Origin: Micropterix aruncella
Taxonomy: Eukaryota; Arthropoda; Insecta; Lepidoptera; Micropterigidae
Length of the DNA stretch: 64,000 nucleotides
Reading direction: 5' to 3'
Assembly: GCA_944548615.1 (NCBI GenBank)
Contig: OX155963.1
Coordinates: 20,956,431-21,020,430, forward strand
A model generated the notes under the pieces. That model was not told where the DNA came from and did not search any database. It saw only the letters and a list, made by a program, of their open reading frames with translations. Shown piece after piece: positions 11,421-22,879 of this stretch (the stretch's first letter is position 1; each line of letters opens with the position of its first letter). A program made the position numbers and the translations under genes.

Positions 11421-11600
11421 TTTACTGGCCTACCAACCGACGAGGAGGTAAAGTATTGTGAACGCGCCAAATTATTTTTCGAGATGGAGACACATTTTGA
11501 CTCGACGCACGCACGCGCGCGCGCACACAACACGCACGCACGCACGCGTGAACGCACGCGTGAACGCACGCACGCACGCACACATATCGATTTTAGAAAA
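11421..11600 (+). mobile_element. Fold-back family F, left end with (CACG)n
   Basis: TTACTGGCCTACCAACCGAC at 11422 followed by GAGGAGGTAAAGTATTGTG matches, on the opposite strand, the right end of the fold-back element at 33070-33115. It runs into a GC-rich (CACG)n/(CGCA)n microsatellite at 11497-11582. Other copies carry simple repeats at the same internal position. Confidence 0.55.
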
Positions 11601-11622
11601 GAATTTTTAGAAAAGGATTTAG

Positions 11623-13524
11623 AAAGGATTTTTCAAAGAAAAGCACAAATTCCACCGTAAATGGAAGATAACCGGTAATCTCGTCCACTATGAGGCATTT
11701 CTAATACTTAGAAGACGCCATAAAGAATTAAATAGTCTTCTTTACGAAGCCTATATAGATAAGTATGAAGAATATATAAAAGACAACTCAAAATTCTTCT
11801 GGAAATATGTAAAATCTAAACGATCCACCCCCGGTATTCCGTGCGAAATGAGTTTTAATTCTGATGTAGCCACGAGTGGTCCGGATATATGCAAGTTATT
11901 TTCTCAGTATTTTCAATCAGTTTATGAAAACCACGATCCTCATATTGACTTCCGCTTACCTAGTTACCCCAACCAACAATCAGTCGACATATACGACGTA
12001 CGATTTGACGAGGAAACAACCTATAATTATTTGCGCAAAATAGATATAAACAAAACCGCTGGCTCTGATGAAATACATCCTATATTCGTCCTTAACTGTG
12101 CATTAAATTTGGCTTATCCACTAACGACATTGTTCCGTAAATCATTAATAGAAGGCGTTTTTCCCAAAATATGGAAACAAGCATATATATGTCCAATATT
12201 TAAGCAAGGTTCGCGAAATAATGTTCAAAATTATCGTCCCATATCAAAACTCCCAATATTTAGTAAGTTAATGGAAAAACTCGTATTCAAACAATTATTC
12301 GCAGCTGTTCGTTCAGTCATAGTCCCGGAACAACACGGATTTTTCAAATCAAGGTCTGTAGAAACCAACCTCATTACCTTCACTGATTCTGTCGTTAAGT
12401 CTATGGATAAACGTATACAGGTTGATGCTCTATACACAGATTTTTCTAAGGCATTTGATAAAATAAATCATAACTTACTTTTTAAAAAGTTATGGGCTTT
12501 GGGGATTAGGGGTGACTTGTATCGCTGGATTTCCTCGTATATCGCATATCGGACTCAAGCGGTAGTTGTTCAGGGTTATCAATCCGAGTTTTATGAAATT
12601 CCTTCAGGGGTACCGCAAGGCTCCCACTTAGGATCATTTCTTTTCCTTCTATACCTCAACGATATCACCAATTTCATGCTACATTCCAATATAGTCATAT
12701 ATGCGGATGACACGAAGATTTTTAGTGAGATCCGATCAATTAATGACTGCCTTAATTTGCAGGCGGATATAAACCGCCTTATGAAATATTGTTCCGATAA
12801 CTGTCTCTTCGTTAACGTAAGCAAATGTCACATAATCACATACTCCAGAAAAAATACTAATATAATGTTTGACTACAACTTGAATAGCGCTATAGTTGGA
12901 AGAGAATCAGCGGTGCGAGATCTTGGGATTACACTTGACACGAAAATGCTATTCGCTGAACACATCGATAATATTATTAGAAAAGCATATAAATTACTAG
13001 GTTTTATTCTAAGGGTATAATCGGTATTCAAATCCACTGACACGCTTAAAACCCTCTATAATTCCTATGTAAGAAGTCAGTTGGAATTTGCATCAGTGGT
13101 CTGGAATCCCCAATATTTGACTTACATATCGCGGATCGAATCGATACAAAAAAGATTTGTGAAGCGATTAAATTTCACTTTTTTCACTAAGCCCAGCTCC
13201 TATGAGGAATCCTTAAAAGCCCACAATTTATTGTCATTGGAGAGCCGTAGAGTCTTGATCGATGTCGTATTCATGCATGGGTTGGTAAATAATTCCATCG
13301 ATGCGAACGCGATTTTGGAGCGCATTGAATTTTATGTTCCTCCCCGCCCTGTTCGATCGCATCGACTATTTCATCTCCCTGTGGTGAAAACCAACGCATC
13401 TCAAAATGCATTTCTATACAGAGCGTGTCATAGATATAATACAGACTTTTTAAGTGTGGACATATTACACTCATCAAAAACCTCTTATAAGAACTCAATA
13501 AAAAAAAATCTAGAGTCTATCTAG
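11623..13524 (+). pseudogene. LINE ORF2 (RT, 5'-truncated, one in-frame stop)
   Basis: One frame runs from 11623 to 13524 with a single TAA at 13018-13020. Counting from the ATG at 11848, RT motifs are DFSKAFDKINH near residue 197, SGVPQGSHLG near 253 and catalytic YADDTK near 285. Upstream codons (KFFWKYVKSKR, about 11780) fit the linker between endonuclease and RT, and downstream LEFASVVWNPQ...IQKRFVKR fits the C-terminal half. The endonuclease is missing, so the copy is 5'-truncated, as usual in LINE insertion. Clade is Jockey/CR1-like by motif; a finer call is not safe. Apart from the one nonsense codon it is intact, so a fairly recent insertion. Confidence 0.88.
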
Positions 13525-13890
13525 ATGATCACAAAACATTTATACATATTATATTTCATTTAATTTAGTTCAAAGACATAATTTTATCTCAAGTATATTC
13601 ATTATAATAACTATATATCATACCTAAAATTAAATATAAATATATTTATATACATACATATTATATTTTTATCTATTTTGTCTCTCCCTTTCACCTCACT
13701 TCCCATCCTGATTCCCCCAATTCTCAAGCGGAAATAATATAAAATTATATTGCGTTCATATTGTATACTTTATATTCGGAATCACATTAATGGATTTTTG
13801 TCACTTTTAAATATGTTTTTATTGCATTGTATGTAGTTCTGTTTGGTTCCAGAATAATATAAAATAAAATAAAATAAAATAAAATAAAAT
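13525..13890 (+). mobile_element. 3' UTR and (AAAAT)n tail of the 11.6-kb LINE
   Basis: AT-rich non-coding sequence after the LINE stop, closed at 13856-13889 by seven AAAAT/AAAATA-type units. A simple-repeat tail marks the 3' end of a target-primed insertion. Confidence 0.7.
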
Positions 13891-14555
13891 TAATGAACCA
13901 ATACTTTGACAGAATATTTTTCACGTCCCGGTATTTCGTTTCGCTTTCTTTACTGCCTTCGTTTAGATATACTACCCCCAATTGCCTATCCAATTAAAAC
14001 CCTGCGCGGCGCGTCTCCGCCATCAATAGAGCTAGAAAATTGGTCGCGGCGCTCGCATCGCGTCGCCATGGGCGTGCAATCATTGAGTCGCAGCGTCGCA
14101 GGAAAACGGGGTTAATAGAATACAAATTGCTCTTAATGTACATAAGCGATGCCACCGCCCAGAAACAATCCAATTACCTAGTTATTATCCCTACAATGCG
14201 CACGCCGATTTTGCGCCCCTGCTAATTTTGCAAATGTCCTAATTAATCCATTGCAACGGTCCAAATCGCTTTACATTACCATTAGGTACATTACAATTAA
14301 AGTATAACTTCGTTGTTATTGGTAGCAAAATAACACTATGAAATATTTATTATTATTTTTATTATTTTTACTTTTACAGACATTGGGGAGGTGTCGATTA
14401 CAACGGGCGAACCTGTCACCCCAGGCTGGTATAACAATATGTAGAAAGTGGCCCAATATTACACTATCACTAGCATATCTATAATCTATAGAAACACGAA
14501 TAGGCGAGGCTGACCTAGAAGTATTGAACTCGTCGGTACCAAAATATTAACCACA
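13891..14555. other. Non-repeat-like stretch plus a short family G piece
   Basis: 13960-14120 is GC-richer, with no domain. At 14385-14435 the sequence CAACGGGCGAACCTGTCACC matches the left end of repeat family G (27113). Otherwise no gene. Confidence 0.4.
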
Positions 14556-14559
14556 GAAG

Positions 14560-15540
14560 AATACAATAAAACACTGCATATTGATAGTGGGTTGAAAATA
14601 TTTTTCTGTAATATTAGAAGCATTAAACATAATTTTGACTAACTTTGCGCTATTTTAAACAGTATTAACGGCCAGTTTGACACGATAGTCCTGAGCGAGT
14701 ACAATTAAAAAAGTACACACCTCTACAATATTTAGATGGTTATGAGACATATTATACCACTAAAAATGTCTATCAGAATGATGGTGTCGTTATACTCACG
14801 AAAAAATCATTGCATTTGTCGGTCTAGGAAGTGCGTCTGCAGCAGCATGCAAATTGCATGAAAGTATTTTTATCCAATGATACGGTAATTTTAGGGATTT
14901 ACAGGTCGCTTTCCGAAAACAATATCAATCCATTTTTAAACTCACTGTCGCATATATTACAGAATATATGAACTCACCGTCGCATATATGAAAGATAATC
15001 GCTTACCACATAAACTTGTTTGGCGAGACCGTCCGACAGAATGGAGAATTCAGCGTTCGGCACCGAAGAAAACCTGGCTTAAGAACAAGCATTAAAGACG
15101 ACTTAAAAAATCAACGATTATCGGCTATCGATGCTCGAAACGTCGCCAAAAATCGTCAAGAATGATAGCGAATCGAGAATGGAGTATGAGATCCAGCGGC
15201 ACCGTCAGCAGCGTATTGGCTGCGAGGGCGACCCCCTACCCAATCGCCGGCTACGGAATAAATATTATTAATAGTAATAATATATTAAAAAAAAAAAAAA
15301 CAAAAACTGTGTCCTTACAGGGGATCTCAACGTTGAGATCCTGAAACTCGAGGACAGATAAATTAATATTTGTGTCCTACGAGGTTAACTGCATGCCTAG
15401 ACTATATTTTTACCACATTAAAATATAACATTCAAAGCATTATTGGCGACTCAGTTATTACAGATCATTATTCAACAATATTCACGGCTGATTTGAAGAA
15501 TACCAAAAATCCCAGGAAATATACGAGGAAAATTTACTCA
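14560..15540 (+). pseudogene. LINE AP-endonuclease domain, decayed and split by an insertion
   Basis: Left part (14560-14960): FFCNIRSIKHNFD and FDTIVLSEYN resemble the start of an APE-type endonuclease, then NDGVVILTKKS and NDTVILGIYRS. Right part (15305-15540): VLTGDLNVEIL, then PTRLTACLDYIF and VITDHYSTIF, the GDxN and SDH-like motifs of the same domain. Stops and frame changes are present. About 330 bp between the parts interrupt the domain and end in an A-rich run (15289-15306), so a second element appears to have inserted here. No RT follows. Confidence 0.65.
14975..15306 (+). mobile_element. Poly(A)-tailed insertion within the LINE endonuclease, possible LINE 3' fragment
   Basis: Starts beside a near-duplicate (AACTCACTGTCGCATATAT at 14939-14957 and AACTCACCGTCGCATATAT at 14970-14988). 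Readable pieces include KDNRLPHKLVW and SIKDDLKNQRL...AKNRQE, which recall the C-terminal tail of some RTE/Jockey LINEs, but stops are frequent. Ends in 15 As plus AAAAC. Identity is weak; the nested position is clearer. Confidence 0.4.
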
Positions 15541-15689
15541 TTCGTCGAAAATCGTCAAATCTATATCTGTATCTATTTCTGTATTTATATTTATCTCATT
15601 CGTGAAAATTTTACATATTTTTTAAATGTACGTATAATCTATCACTTTTCCAGCTCACAAACGAACCAGGAGGGAGTGTATTAATGAAC

Positions 15690-16200
15690 GCCAAAAAAAA
15701 ATATTTTTGAGATGAAGACGAAATACTCATTTAGACTCAAGACCGCTGAGACAATAAGCCCATTTCCAGGTTGGAGTCTGTCTTGTGTTTATGTGTGTAT
15801 TAATACACGATAGTGTCCAAACGGGTAATACGAAATTTTGTAGAGCTGAAATAAGGTATGCAGGCACCATTTATACAACCTCACAAACTTTACCTCTTTA
15901 TAATATTAGTATAGATAAATATTTTATCGACATGATACCATTCCTATGTTAACTGTCTCTAATTGCCCAAGTCGCCAGTTTGTACTGCGGATACTATAGT
16001 CATGGCCAGAGTTGAAAAGATTATAGTCCACCAGGGGGGGTACTGAAATATTGGACTTAGAGATTCGAAATTCGATACAATTTCGGCCTTGTTTCGTTTG
16101 GAATTTACTTTGTGAAATGTTGGTTGAAATATCTCATATACAAGCTGCAATTTAAATTTCGCCATTTATTTATCGCCATATAAGAGACGAACCACTCCTT
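15690..16200 (+). mobile_element. Fold-back family F, copy 2 (interrupted)
   Basis: Blocks GAGATGAAGACGAAATACTC, ACACGATAGTGTCCAAACGG, GGTTGAAATATCTCATATAC and the TGGCCAGAGTTGAAAAGATT motif occur in the same order as in copies at 19237 and 32300. About 120 bp (15877-15997) within it do not match, so it seems to hold a further small insertion. Confidence 0.5.
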
Positions 16201-16234
16201 TTGAGGCGGTTTTAAAATGGAACCTTAATGGGTT

Positions 16235-16720
16235 CGTCCGCAGGCCGAGAGAGGATTCTCAACGATTTTATTTATGAAATTATTATTCAGATGAAATCAG
16301 ACCTTCCCTACCTCCCCGGGAAAGTCTTGGGGTGACACAAGCGATTTTTTAAAAATACGTTGACATTACACGCTTCAATTAAACTGTTCCATTTTTCCAC
16401 AGTCCGGTTGGCTAGGAAGTATTTCCTGGGATTGTGGAGTCGTGCTTTCTCCAGTTTGAAGCCGTGTCCTCACAGATGACGCATGGGGTTCCGCTTGGCG
16501 AATAAAAATAAATCGGTGCAATTATAGAACCCTTTAGGATCCTTTACGTCTCAATGAGGCCACCCATGATCGGACGATTTCTGGCTGTTGGTAGTTGGAA
16601 TATGCGGAGTCTTTCAGAGTATTCCAGAATTATAAACCTATTGGCAACTTGGTCGCCCTGCGCTGGACTTTGTCGAGGAGATCCTCATCTTTCACAAAAT
16701 CAGAATTAGATATAAAGACA
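16235..16720 (-). pseudogene. LINE C-terminal fragment, family L (minus strand)
   Basis: The minus strand reads DEDLLDKVQRRATKL, then (frame change) LEYSERLRIFQLPTARNR and MGGLIET, then KLEKARLHNPRKYFLANRTV and EKWNSLIEACNV, then LKNRLCHPKTFPG. This is the usual order at the C-terminus of CR1/Jockey-type LINEs (vQrRaTK, YeeRL..L.LPTL..RR..gDlIe, ..nfFs.RvV..WN.Lp...). Stops and frameshifts show decay. Short pieces with the same ending occur at 19915-20000 and 50300-50440. Confidence 0.7.
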
Positions 16721-17700
16721 AAAATAAAGTTGGAAGGGGGAATTCATAACAACCGAGCTACGTAATATAGGCGAACTTTTTCACGTTCTGTATAATTTAT
16801 ATTAGATTAGATTTAGATTAGGTTAGATTTAGGTCAGATGTAAATTAGAATAGATTAAAATAGATTCCAGCCACCACACAAGGAGGCACATTATGTGTAG
16901 TAGGATAGGACCTTCATGATAGATGGGATTAAGAGAATATTCAACCGGTATTAAATAACTTGAAGCCATTTCCCTAGGTGTTCATGAATTAGAGAATAGA
17001 ATGAAGAACAGCACAGTAATGGTTTATTAACTTTTTTCTTTGTTACAAATTGGAACATTGACAATTTCATGCACACAGTAAATTGACAAAATATTTTTTA
17101 TTTTTGGAGGCTCACGTTTTAAATATTCTCGTCATTATAAAATCGACGTCATAAAATTCACGAAAAGATCGACTTAGATTGTGATGAAAAACACTAGCTG
17201 GACCATTTTTATTATGGACCGGATATAATTCTGTGCTGAAAACCTATCAATCCGCGTTTTACAATACGTTATGGTTTTTAAAATGTCAAATTGAGGGAAG
17301 GAGGGGGTGAGTTGAATCCTCCCACCTTTCCCTGTCGGGATATATCCAGTGGACGCCTTATCACCGCTAAGATAATTTTCACGAATGGCAAGGGCAATAG
17401 CGAATACAAGCAAATGCCTTTCGGAGAGATTTACCGAAATATATGAAGGTGGATTCCCGATCTAATTACCGCCGAAAACGATTTGGGCCGTTTTCACAAA
17501 GTCGTTCAATCGTGAAAGTTCGGGACAGCTTTCGGCCGGCTGCTCCTTATACGCTTGTTTATGGCCCATCGTATAAACACTTCGACCTACTGCAGCCGAA
17601 TACTATGTATATGATTGCAAAGGTGGACAGCCGTATCGAGAACAAAATCAAACGTTATCTTCGCCAATTTTTATTGTTTTATTTATTTATTAATTTACAA
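16721..17700. other. Unassigned stretch
   Basis: Includes an ATTAGATTTAGATTAGG-like simple patch at 16800-16860. Frames of 79 (minus) and 86 (plus) codons at 17174-17703 have no recognisable domain and lie in a repeat-rich setting; not called as genes. Confidence 0.35.
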
Positions 17701-17870
17701 TAACTTTATATATGTCATATACCATAATATGGTTGAGTTGGGAGAGATTGAGCACATCCTATGGTGAAAATGTTTATCCGCATTCCTAACTAGGTCAGAG
17801 ACCCGTATCTAGGAATGCTGATTTTTGTTTAATTGTATCGACGAACTGACTCTTTTGATGTTATGAACTT
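17700..17870 (-). mobile_element. LINE 3' tail remnant (minus strand)
   Basis: AATAACTTTATATATGTC at 17699 and CTAACTAGGTCAGAGACCCG at 17787 match the tail layout of the LINE 3' ends at 7848 and 25920. No coding part. Confidence 0.4.
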
Positions 17871-17913
17871 TCGTTGCATTGCATAATACATAAGAATATA
17901 TACATATATACAT

Positions 17914-18806
<893 letters not shown>

Positions 18807-19236
18807 TTTAATCATATTGTCATAGTTCTGTAAGCCATGTCGCTCTGCCTTTATCGTCTAAGCAATTTCTGACATGAAAACAAGACTTTATAAGATGGCA
18901 ACCCCGACAATATTCTCGCTGTTTAACCTGTATAACCCGGCAAATAGCCGGAATAATCGCCGGAATAATCTGCGAGGGTAGAATGAGCGAAAACGACACA
19001 TTTCCAAACTAAGGACGGTAAGCGCCCGGCTCTACGTTACCTTCCATTTCTAGGTGATTGGGCGTGTTTACAATGTGAGAGGAAATCACGACATTTATTA
19101 TGTAGGGTATTTCTATAAATGTAGAAAATTGACATTAATTAAAGTAACTGGCACTAGGAAGGGGTTTAGGGGGTTTTGTTTTTTAGGAAAAAAATGAGAC
19201 GAGATATGAGTACTACTGTTAATATAACTCTTATTT
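18807..19236. other. Unassigned stretch
   Basis: No gene or repeat boundary recognised; a short CCGG-spaced patch (AATAGCCGGAATAATCGCCG) at 18943-18962. Confidence 0.35.
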
Positions 19237-19490
19237 TATGACAAGGAAAGTATTGTGGACGCACTCCTGTGTGTCTGTGTGTCTGTCTGTATGTCTGTGT
19301 GTATTACTCCACGATAGCGCCCAAACTGAAGTGCTGAATTTTGGCATACAGACATTATTTGGTCATGGCAAGAATTGAATAGGTTGTGGTTGAAATCGGT
19401 CCCCTGGTGGACCGATTTTAAAGTCATAGTTCAATCTCGAAATATTGGACCTAAAGACTTGAAATTCGGTACAAAGATGCGTCGTCGTTG
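19237..19490 (+). mobile_element. Fold-back family F, copy 3
   Basis: Matches the family arms: GGAAAGTATTGTGGACGC, a (TGTC/TGTG)n simple repeat at 19267-19302, ACGATAGCGCCCAAACTG, GGTCATGGCAAGAATTGAAT and GGTCCCCTGGTGGACCGA. Ends where the G-rich tract begins. Confidence 0.6.
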
Positions 19491-19492
19491 AA

Positions 19493-19911
19493 GTTGTGGG
19501 GGTTTGGAGAGGGGGGGGGGGTTGTTTGTTGGTGAGGGTAAGGGGTGGGTTTAGGGGGTTTATGTTTAGGGAACGTGGGGGTTGTGGAGGGGTTGGGTGG
19601 GGGGTTGGAGGGGAATTAGGGGGTGAGGATTAGGGGAGTTGGGATGGGTTGGGGGTTGGGGGGTTTAAAGGGCTCATGAAGGGGTTGGGGTTGGGGAAGA
19701 GGGGGTTGGGGGTTTAGGGAGGGGGTGTTAGAGGGGCTGGGGGGTAGTGGAGGTTTAGAAGGGAGTTGGAGGGGGGTTGGAGGGTTTTGGGGAAATGCGT
19801 TGGGCGGTGGAGTTTGGGGAGGGTTTGGGGGGTTGGGGAGGATGGGGAGAGGGGTTGGTGGAGGATATTGGAGGGGGGTTGGGGGGAGATTAAGTGTTTG
19901 GAGTGCGTGGG
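19493..19911 (+). repeat. G-rich low-complexity tract, G-quadruplex candidate
   Basis: About 420 bp where the plus strand is mostly G with T and A and almost no C. It has dozens of GGGG and longer runs separated by 1-5 bases (for example GGGGTTGGGGTTGGGG near 19682). Open frames on both strands here are composition artefacts (Pro-rich or Gly/Trp-rich). Confidence 0.85.
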
Positions 19912-20300
19912 AAGCGGTTGTCTGCCTGCCGGGATAGTCTTGGGGTGACACAACCGATTTTTTACTATGTTAAACATACATATTCCACATAAATTGCCTT
20001 TCCCTCCCCTTTCTCCTCATTTCTAAACCTTAGCATCCTAATAGGTGTTATATTATTTTGGTGTGGCACATCCTGTGCCCACAAAGAGTTAAATATATAT
20101 TAACTAACATCTACTCTCTATCCCCTTTTTTTGTATTTGTCATACTCTTTATATAGGTTAAGTTAGGTAGCATCTACTTGCAAATAATGTTTATACAATA
20201 GTATAGGTTAGCTATAAAATACTGCTTGCAGGTAATAAGCGCGCCTTTTCGTACGAATAAAGCGTTTTATTATTATTATCATTATTATTGTTATTATTAT
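19912..20300. pseudogene. LINE remnants: family L C-terminal piece (minus) and a LINE 3' end (plus)
   Basis: The minus strand of 19977-19915 reads NIVKNRLCHPKTIPAG, matching the end of the family L copy at 16235. From about 20000 the plus strand is a non-coding LINE-like 3' region ending in AATAAAGCG followed by TTATTATTATTATC... at 20257-20300, a simple-repeat tail. Confidence 0.5.
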
Positions 20301-20680
20301 ATTTATCACTTTAAATTTGAATTTCACAAACAATTATTGAAATTGGACGGAGCAAGGTACTTTAGTTAAGGTTATGTTTTTAGCCTTTCGAGCAATAGTT
20401 TTCCTTTGATTTTCCCAATTCATAGGCTCAAAATTTTTATCGAAAGATAACGAGAGTGATGAAGCGGGTACCTAGAGGTCTGGTCTCGTTACTCAGAAGA
20501 GCACTCTAGGCGGTTTATGAATTTGCGGGAGATCCGTGTGAGTTTACTAGCTTTAAGGACCACCTAGTACCCAGGAGCGGATATTTAAAGTGTAGAAAGA
20601 CAGGATGTCGGTACTTACGGTTTTGTTGGTTCCATCTGTGCTGCAGGACTGCACCACCTCTGCTTCTCGTTTAACTGTCA
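20301..20680. other. Unassigned stretch
   Basis: No gene or recognised repeat; average composition becomes GC-richer toward 20680. Confidence 0.35.
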
Positions 20681-20684
20681 CTCA

Positions 20685-21027
20685 CTGAGGTTTCACACGA
20701 TTTGCGATGCGGGCTAATCAACACATAAGTTCGTGTGATGCGATGCGGCGGTTTGCGGCGAGAAAAAATGATAATCTCGTCTGTTGTTGCGGAGCGAATT
20801 GATTCGACCACGCGCCCAACCAAGTCAACAGTATAAACCCGTCGTTCCGACGCCGCGACGGGGCGATCCGTCGCTGGGCGGTTCAGATCGGCGCGGCGTA
20901 GCGGCATGTTTAAATAGGTACCGACAATATTTGATTGGAGCGGAAGAATATATAAAAGGGATTTTCTGGTTAGACAGGGGATTAGGAGACGGAAAATTAC
21001 GCTAATTCTCACACAAACCTCACTGGC
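20685..21027. mobile_element. Possible TIR element (hAT-like ends)
   Basis: Left end CACTGAGGTTTCACACG (20684-20700) is roughly inverted to the right end CACACAAACCTCACTGG (21010-21026). The GC-richer interior has no transposase. The ends resemble hAT-type CAGTG termini; the arms are imperfect and no clear 8-bp target duplication was found, so this is tentative. Confidence 0.35.
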
Positions 21028-21544
21028 GTGAACAGGGAGAGTCGATGTCCAGCTACTTCAGTCACTGTAAAAACCACCAAAGGTATGAAAAAATACTGCT
21101 GGAACGTCCAAAATCTACTTATAAACAGATCGAAGAGACTCTCAAGATTCTATAAGTATCAAAATTCTATCGCACGCCATTAATGATATCCTGCATCAAC
21201 ACATTCGCTTCAGTAAGTTTTGCTTCATTCGGCGTTCTGTGCAGATCCAAAACAGGTTCGTAGAACCTTGTACAATGAAATAATCACTACATGTAAGAAC
21301 AAGGAAAGTCCGAATATTTTTGATATTGTCACTAGATATTAGATGCAGTCGATAGTTTAAATGTTTCCAGAAGCTGCTGTCGACAGTTTATATGTTTTCT
21401 AACGAGAACACTCACAAAAAAGTAAAAGTGAAAGTAGCATTGGCAAAAAAATGGTGCCGACATTTTTCTGCAAGTCATGTGGCGACAGTTTCGTTAGAAA
21501 ATCGTAAATCATTCAATGCCAAGTATTATAGTGAAGTCGACTCT
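21028..21544. other. Unassigned stretch
   Basis: No long frame; two similar phrases (GATAGTTTAAATGTTTCCAG at 21350 and GACAGTTTATATGTTTTCT near 21382) suggest a small internal duplication. Confidence 0.35.
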
Positions 21545-21975
21545 TTAAGTCAGTTTAACGAATGATTCTAGACCACATCACTTCAAGAGCTATTCCAACC
21601 GCCTTACAGTCCGATAGATTAAAGGCGATTAAAAACATTGATATTTTCAGGAGATCCATCCGGGTGTATCTTCATAAAATAAATATGTATGCGTATAACG
21701 TCATTTTAAAATGTTGCGAAAACAGCATAACAATTTAATTTAATATATTATTGTCTTTTATTGACAATTGTTTTTATTGTAAATTGTTACTTTATAGCCA
21801 TTGTTTTTCTTATTTGGAATGATTGGAGTAATGTTATATGATCCTTGTTAAATTGAGTTTACTTTATATTACCTTTGTTAAGTTCAGTAAGTACTTTAAG
21901 ACTAATTTAATGCCATTCTTACATAACACTAATAGTTGTATTAAAAATAAATACTCTGTACCTTTATTTTATTAA
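21545..21975 (+). pseudogene. LINE family K 3' end, copy 2
   Basis: Reads DRLKAIKNIDIFRRSIRVYL and INMYAYNVILKCCEN, the same ending as the 28-kb copy (ERLKEIKNINIF..., INMYAHNDFLKYFEN), followed by the same 3' UTR to AAATAAATACTCTGTACC. Severely 5'-truncated. Confidence 0.75.
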
Positions 21976-22730
21976 ACTCTGCACTTTAGCCTCCGCCAAG
22001 TAAATCACACATAGCAGTTACTCTCATCAGCGGCTATCGCTGTTATGTACATCCCCAAGCAATGTTTATTATTCCGGGGTAATGCCGTACAAAATGGGCG
22101 GATAGAGCGTCGGGAATATTTTTCTCGTGGAAAGTGCTGATTCCATGGGACATGCGTCAAGCCGAAGAAGAGCGAGAACCGTGTGACCCGAAGCCGCCAC
22201 TTTACACCGCTCAAAATTCCGTCCTATGTTTCGCCGTCACATTTTTCGCCACATTTCATTTATCATTTCTGTAAGTGGGATATGGGGCTGAACCGCGGTC
22301 TGATAGCTGCAAAGACTTTGAATTTAATATAATAGAAATAGTTTACTTTGGCCATTTTTAAGCGTATTAGATTGCTCAACGTCCTTCGAATTATATTCTT
22401 CGAAGTTCTTCGAATTGATATTATAAATATTCTACTAATAACACATTTTTATATACCTAAGCAATTAAAAAATACAGAATTCTAATTCAGTATTCAGTAT
22501 TCAGTATTCAATGTTTAATTTATTTATTCAGAATATACAATAAAAGCATGAATTATCAGTTAAAGCTAATTATCGCATATTAGAATTCGTCAGTTGCTAG
22601 TAATATATTAATATGTGTAGATATAAAACTATTAAAGCAGAAATATTAATTAATTTGACAATAGCATTGAACAAAGTCGTCTTTACACGGCAGACAAATA
22701 AAATTAAAAAAATAGAGCTGAATCCATGTA
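21976..22730. other. Unassigned AT-rich stretch
   Basis: No gene. Short direct repeats AGTATTCAGTATTCAGTATT near 22490-22509. Confidence 0.4.
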
Positions 22731-22877
22731 TATAAGTATACATATAAAATAAATAATTAGTATACGCCAACTCCAGAATAACCAAAAATTCGATTCTAAG
22801 CAATATAAGTATACATATAAAATAAATAATTATTATACGCCAACTCCAGAATAACCAAAAATTCGATTCTAAGCAAT
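22731..22877 (+). repeat. 73-bp tandem duplication (2 copies)
   Basis: Two head-to-tail copies, 22731-22803 and 22804-22876, differing by about one base (AATTAGTATACG versus AATTATTATACG). The second copy borders the LINE fragment that follows. Confidence 0.9.
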
Positions 22878-22879
22878 TC

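Noticed and set aside
19493..19911. Telomeric repeat
   Set aside because: No regular TTAGG periodicity; irregular G runs only.
19616..19951. Pro-rich protein (minus) or Gly/Trp-rich protein (plus)
   Set aside because: Explained entirely by the G-rich tract.
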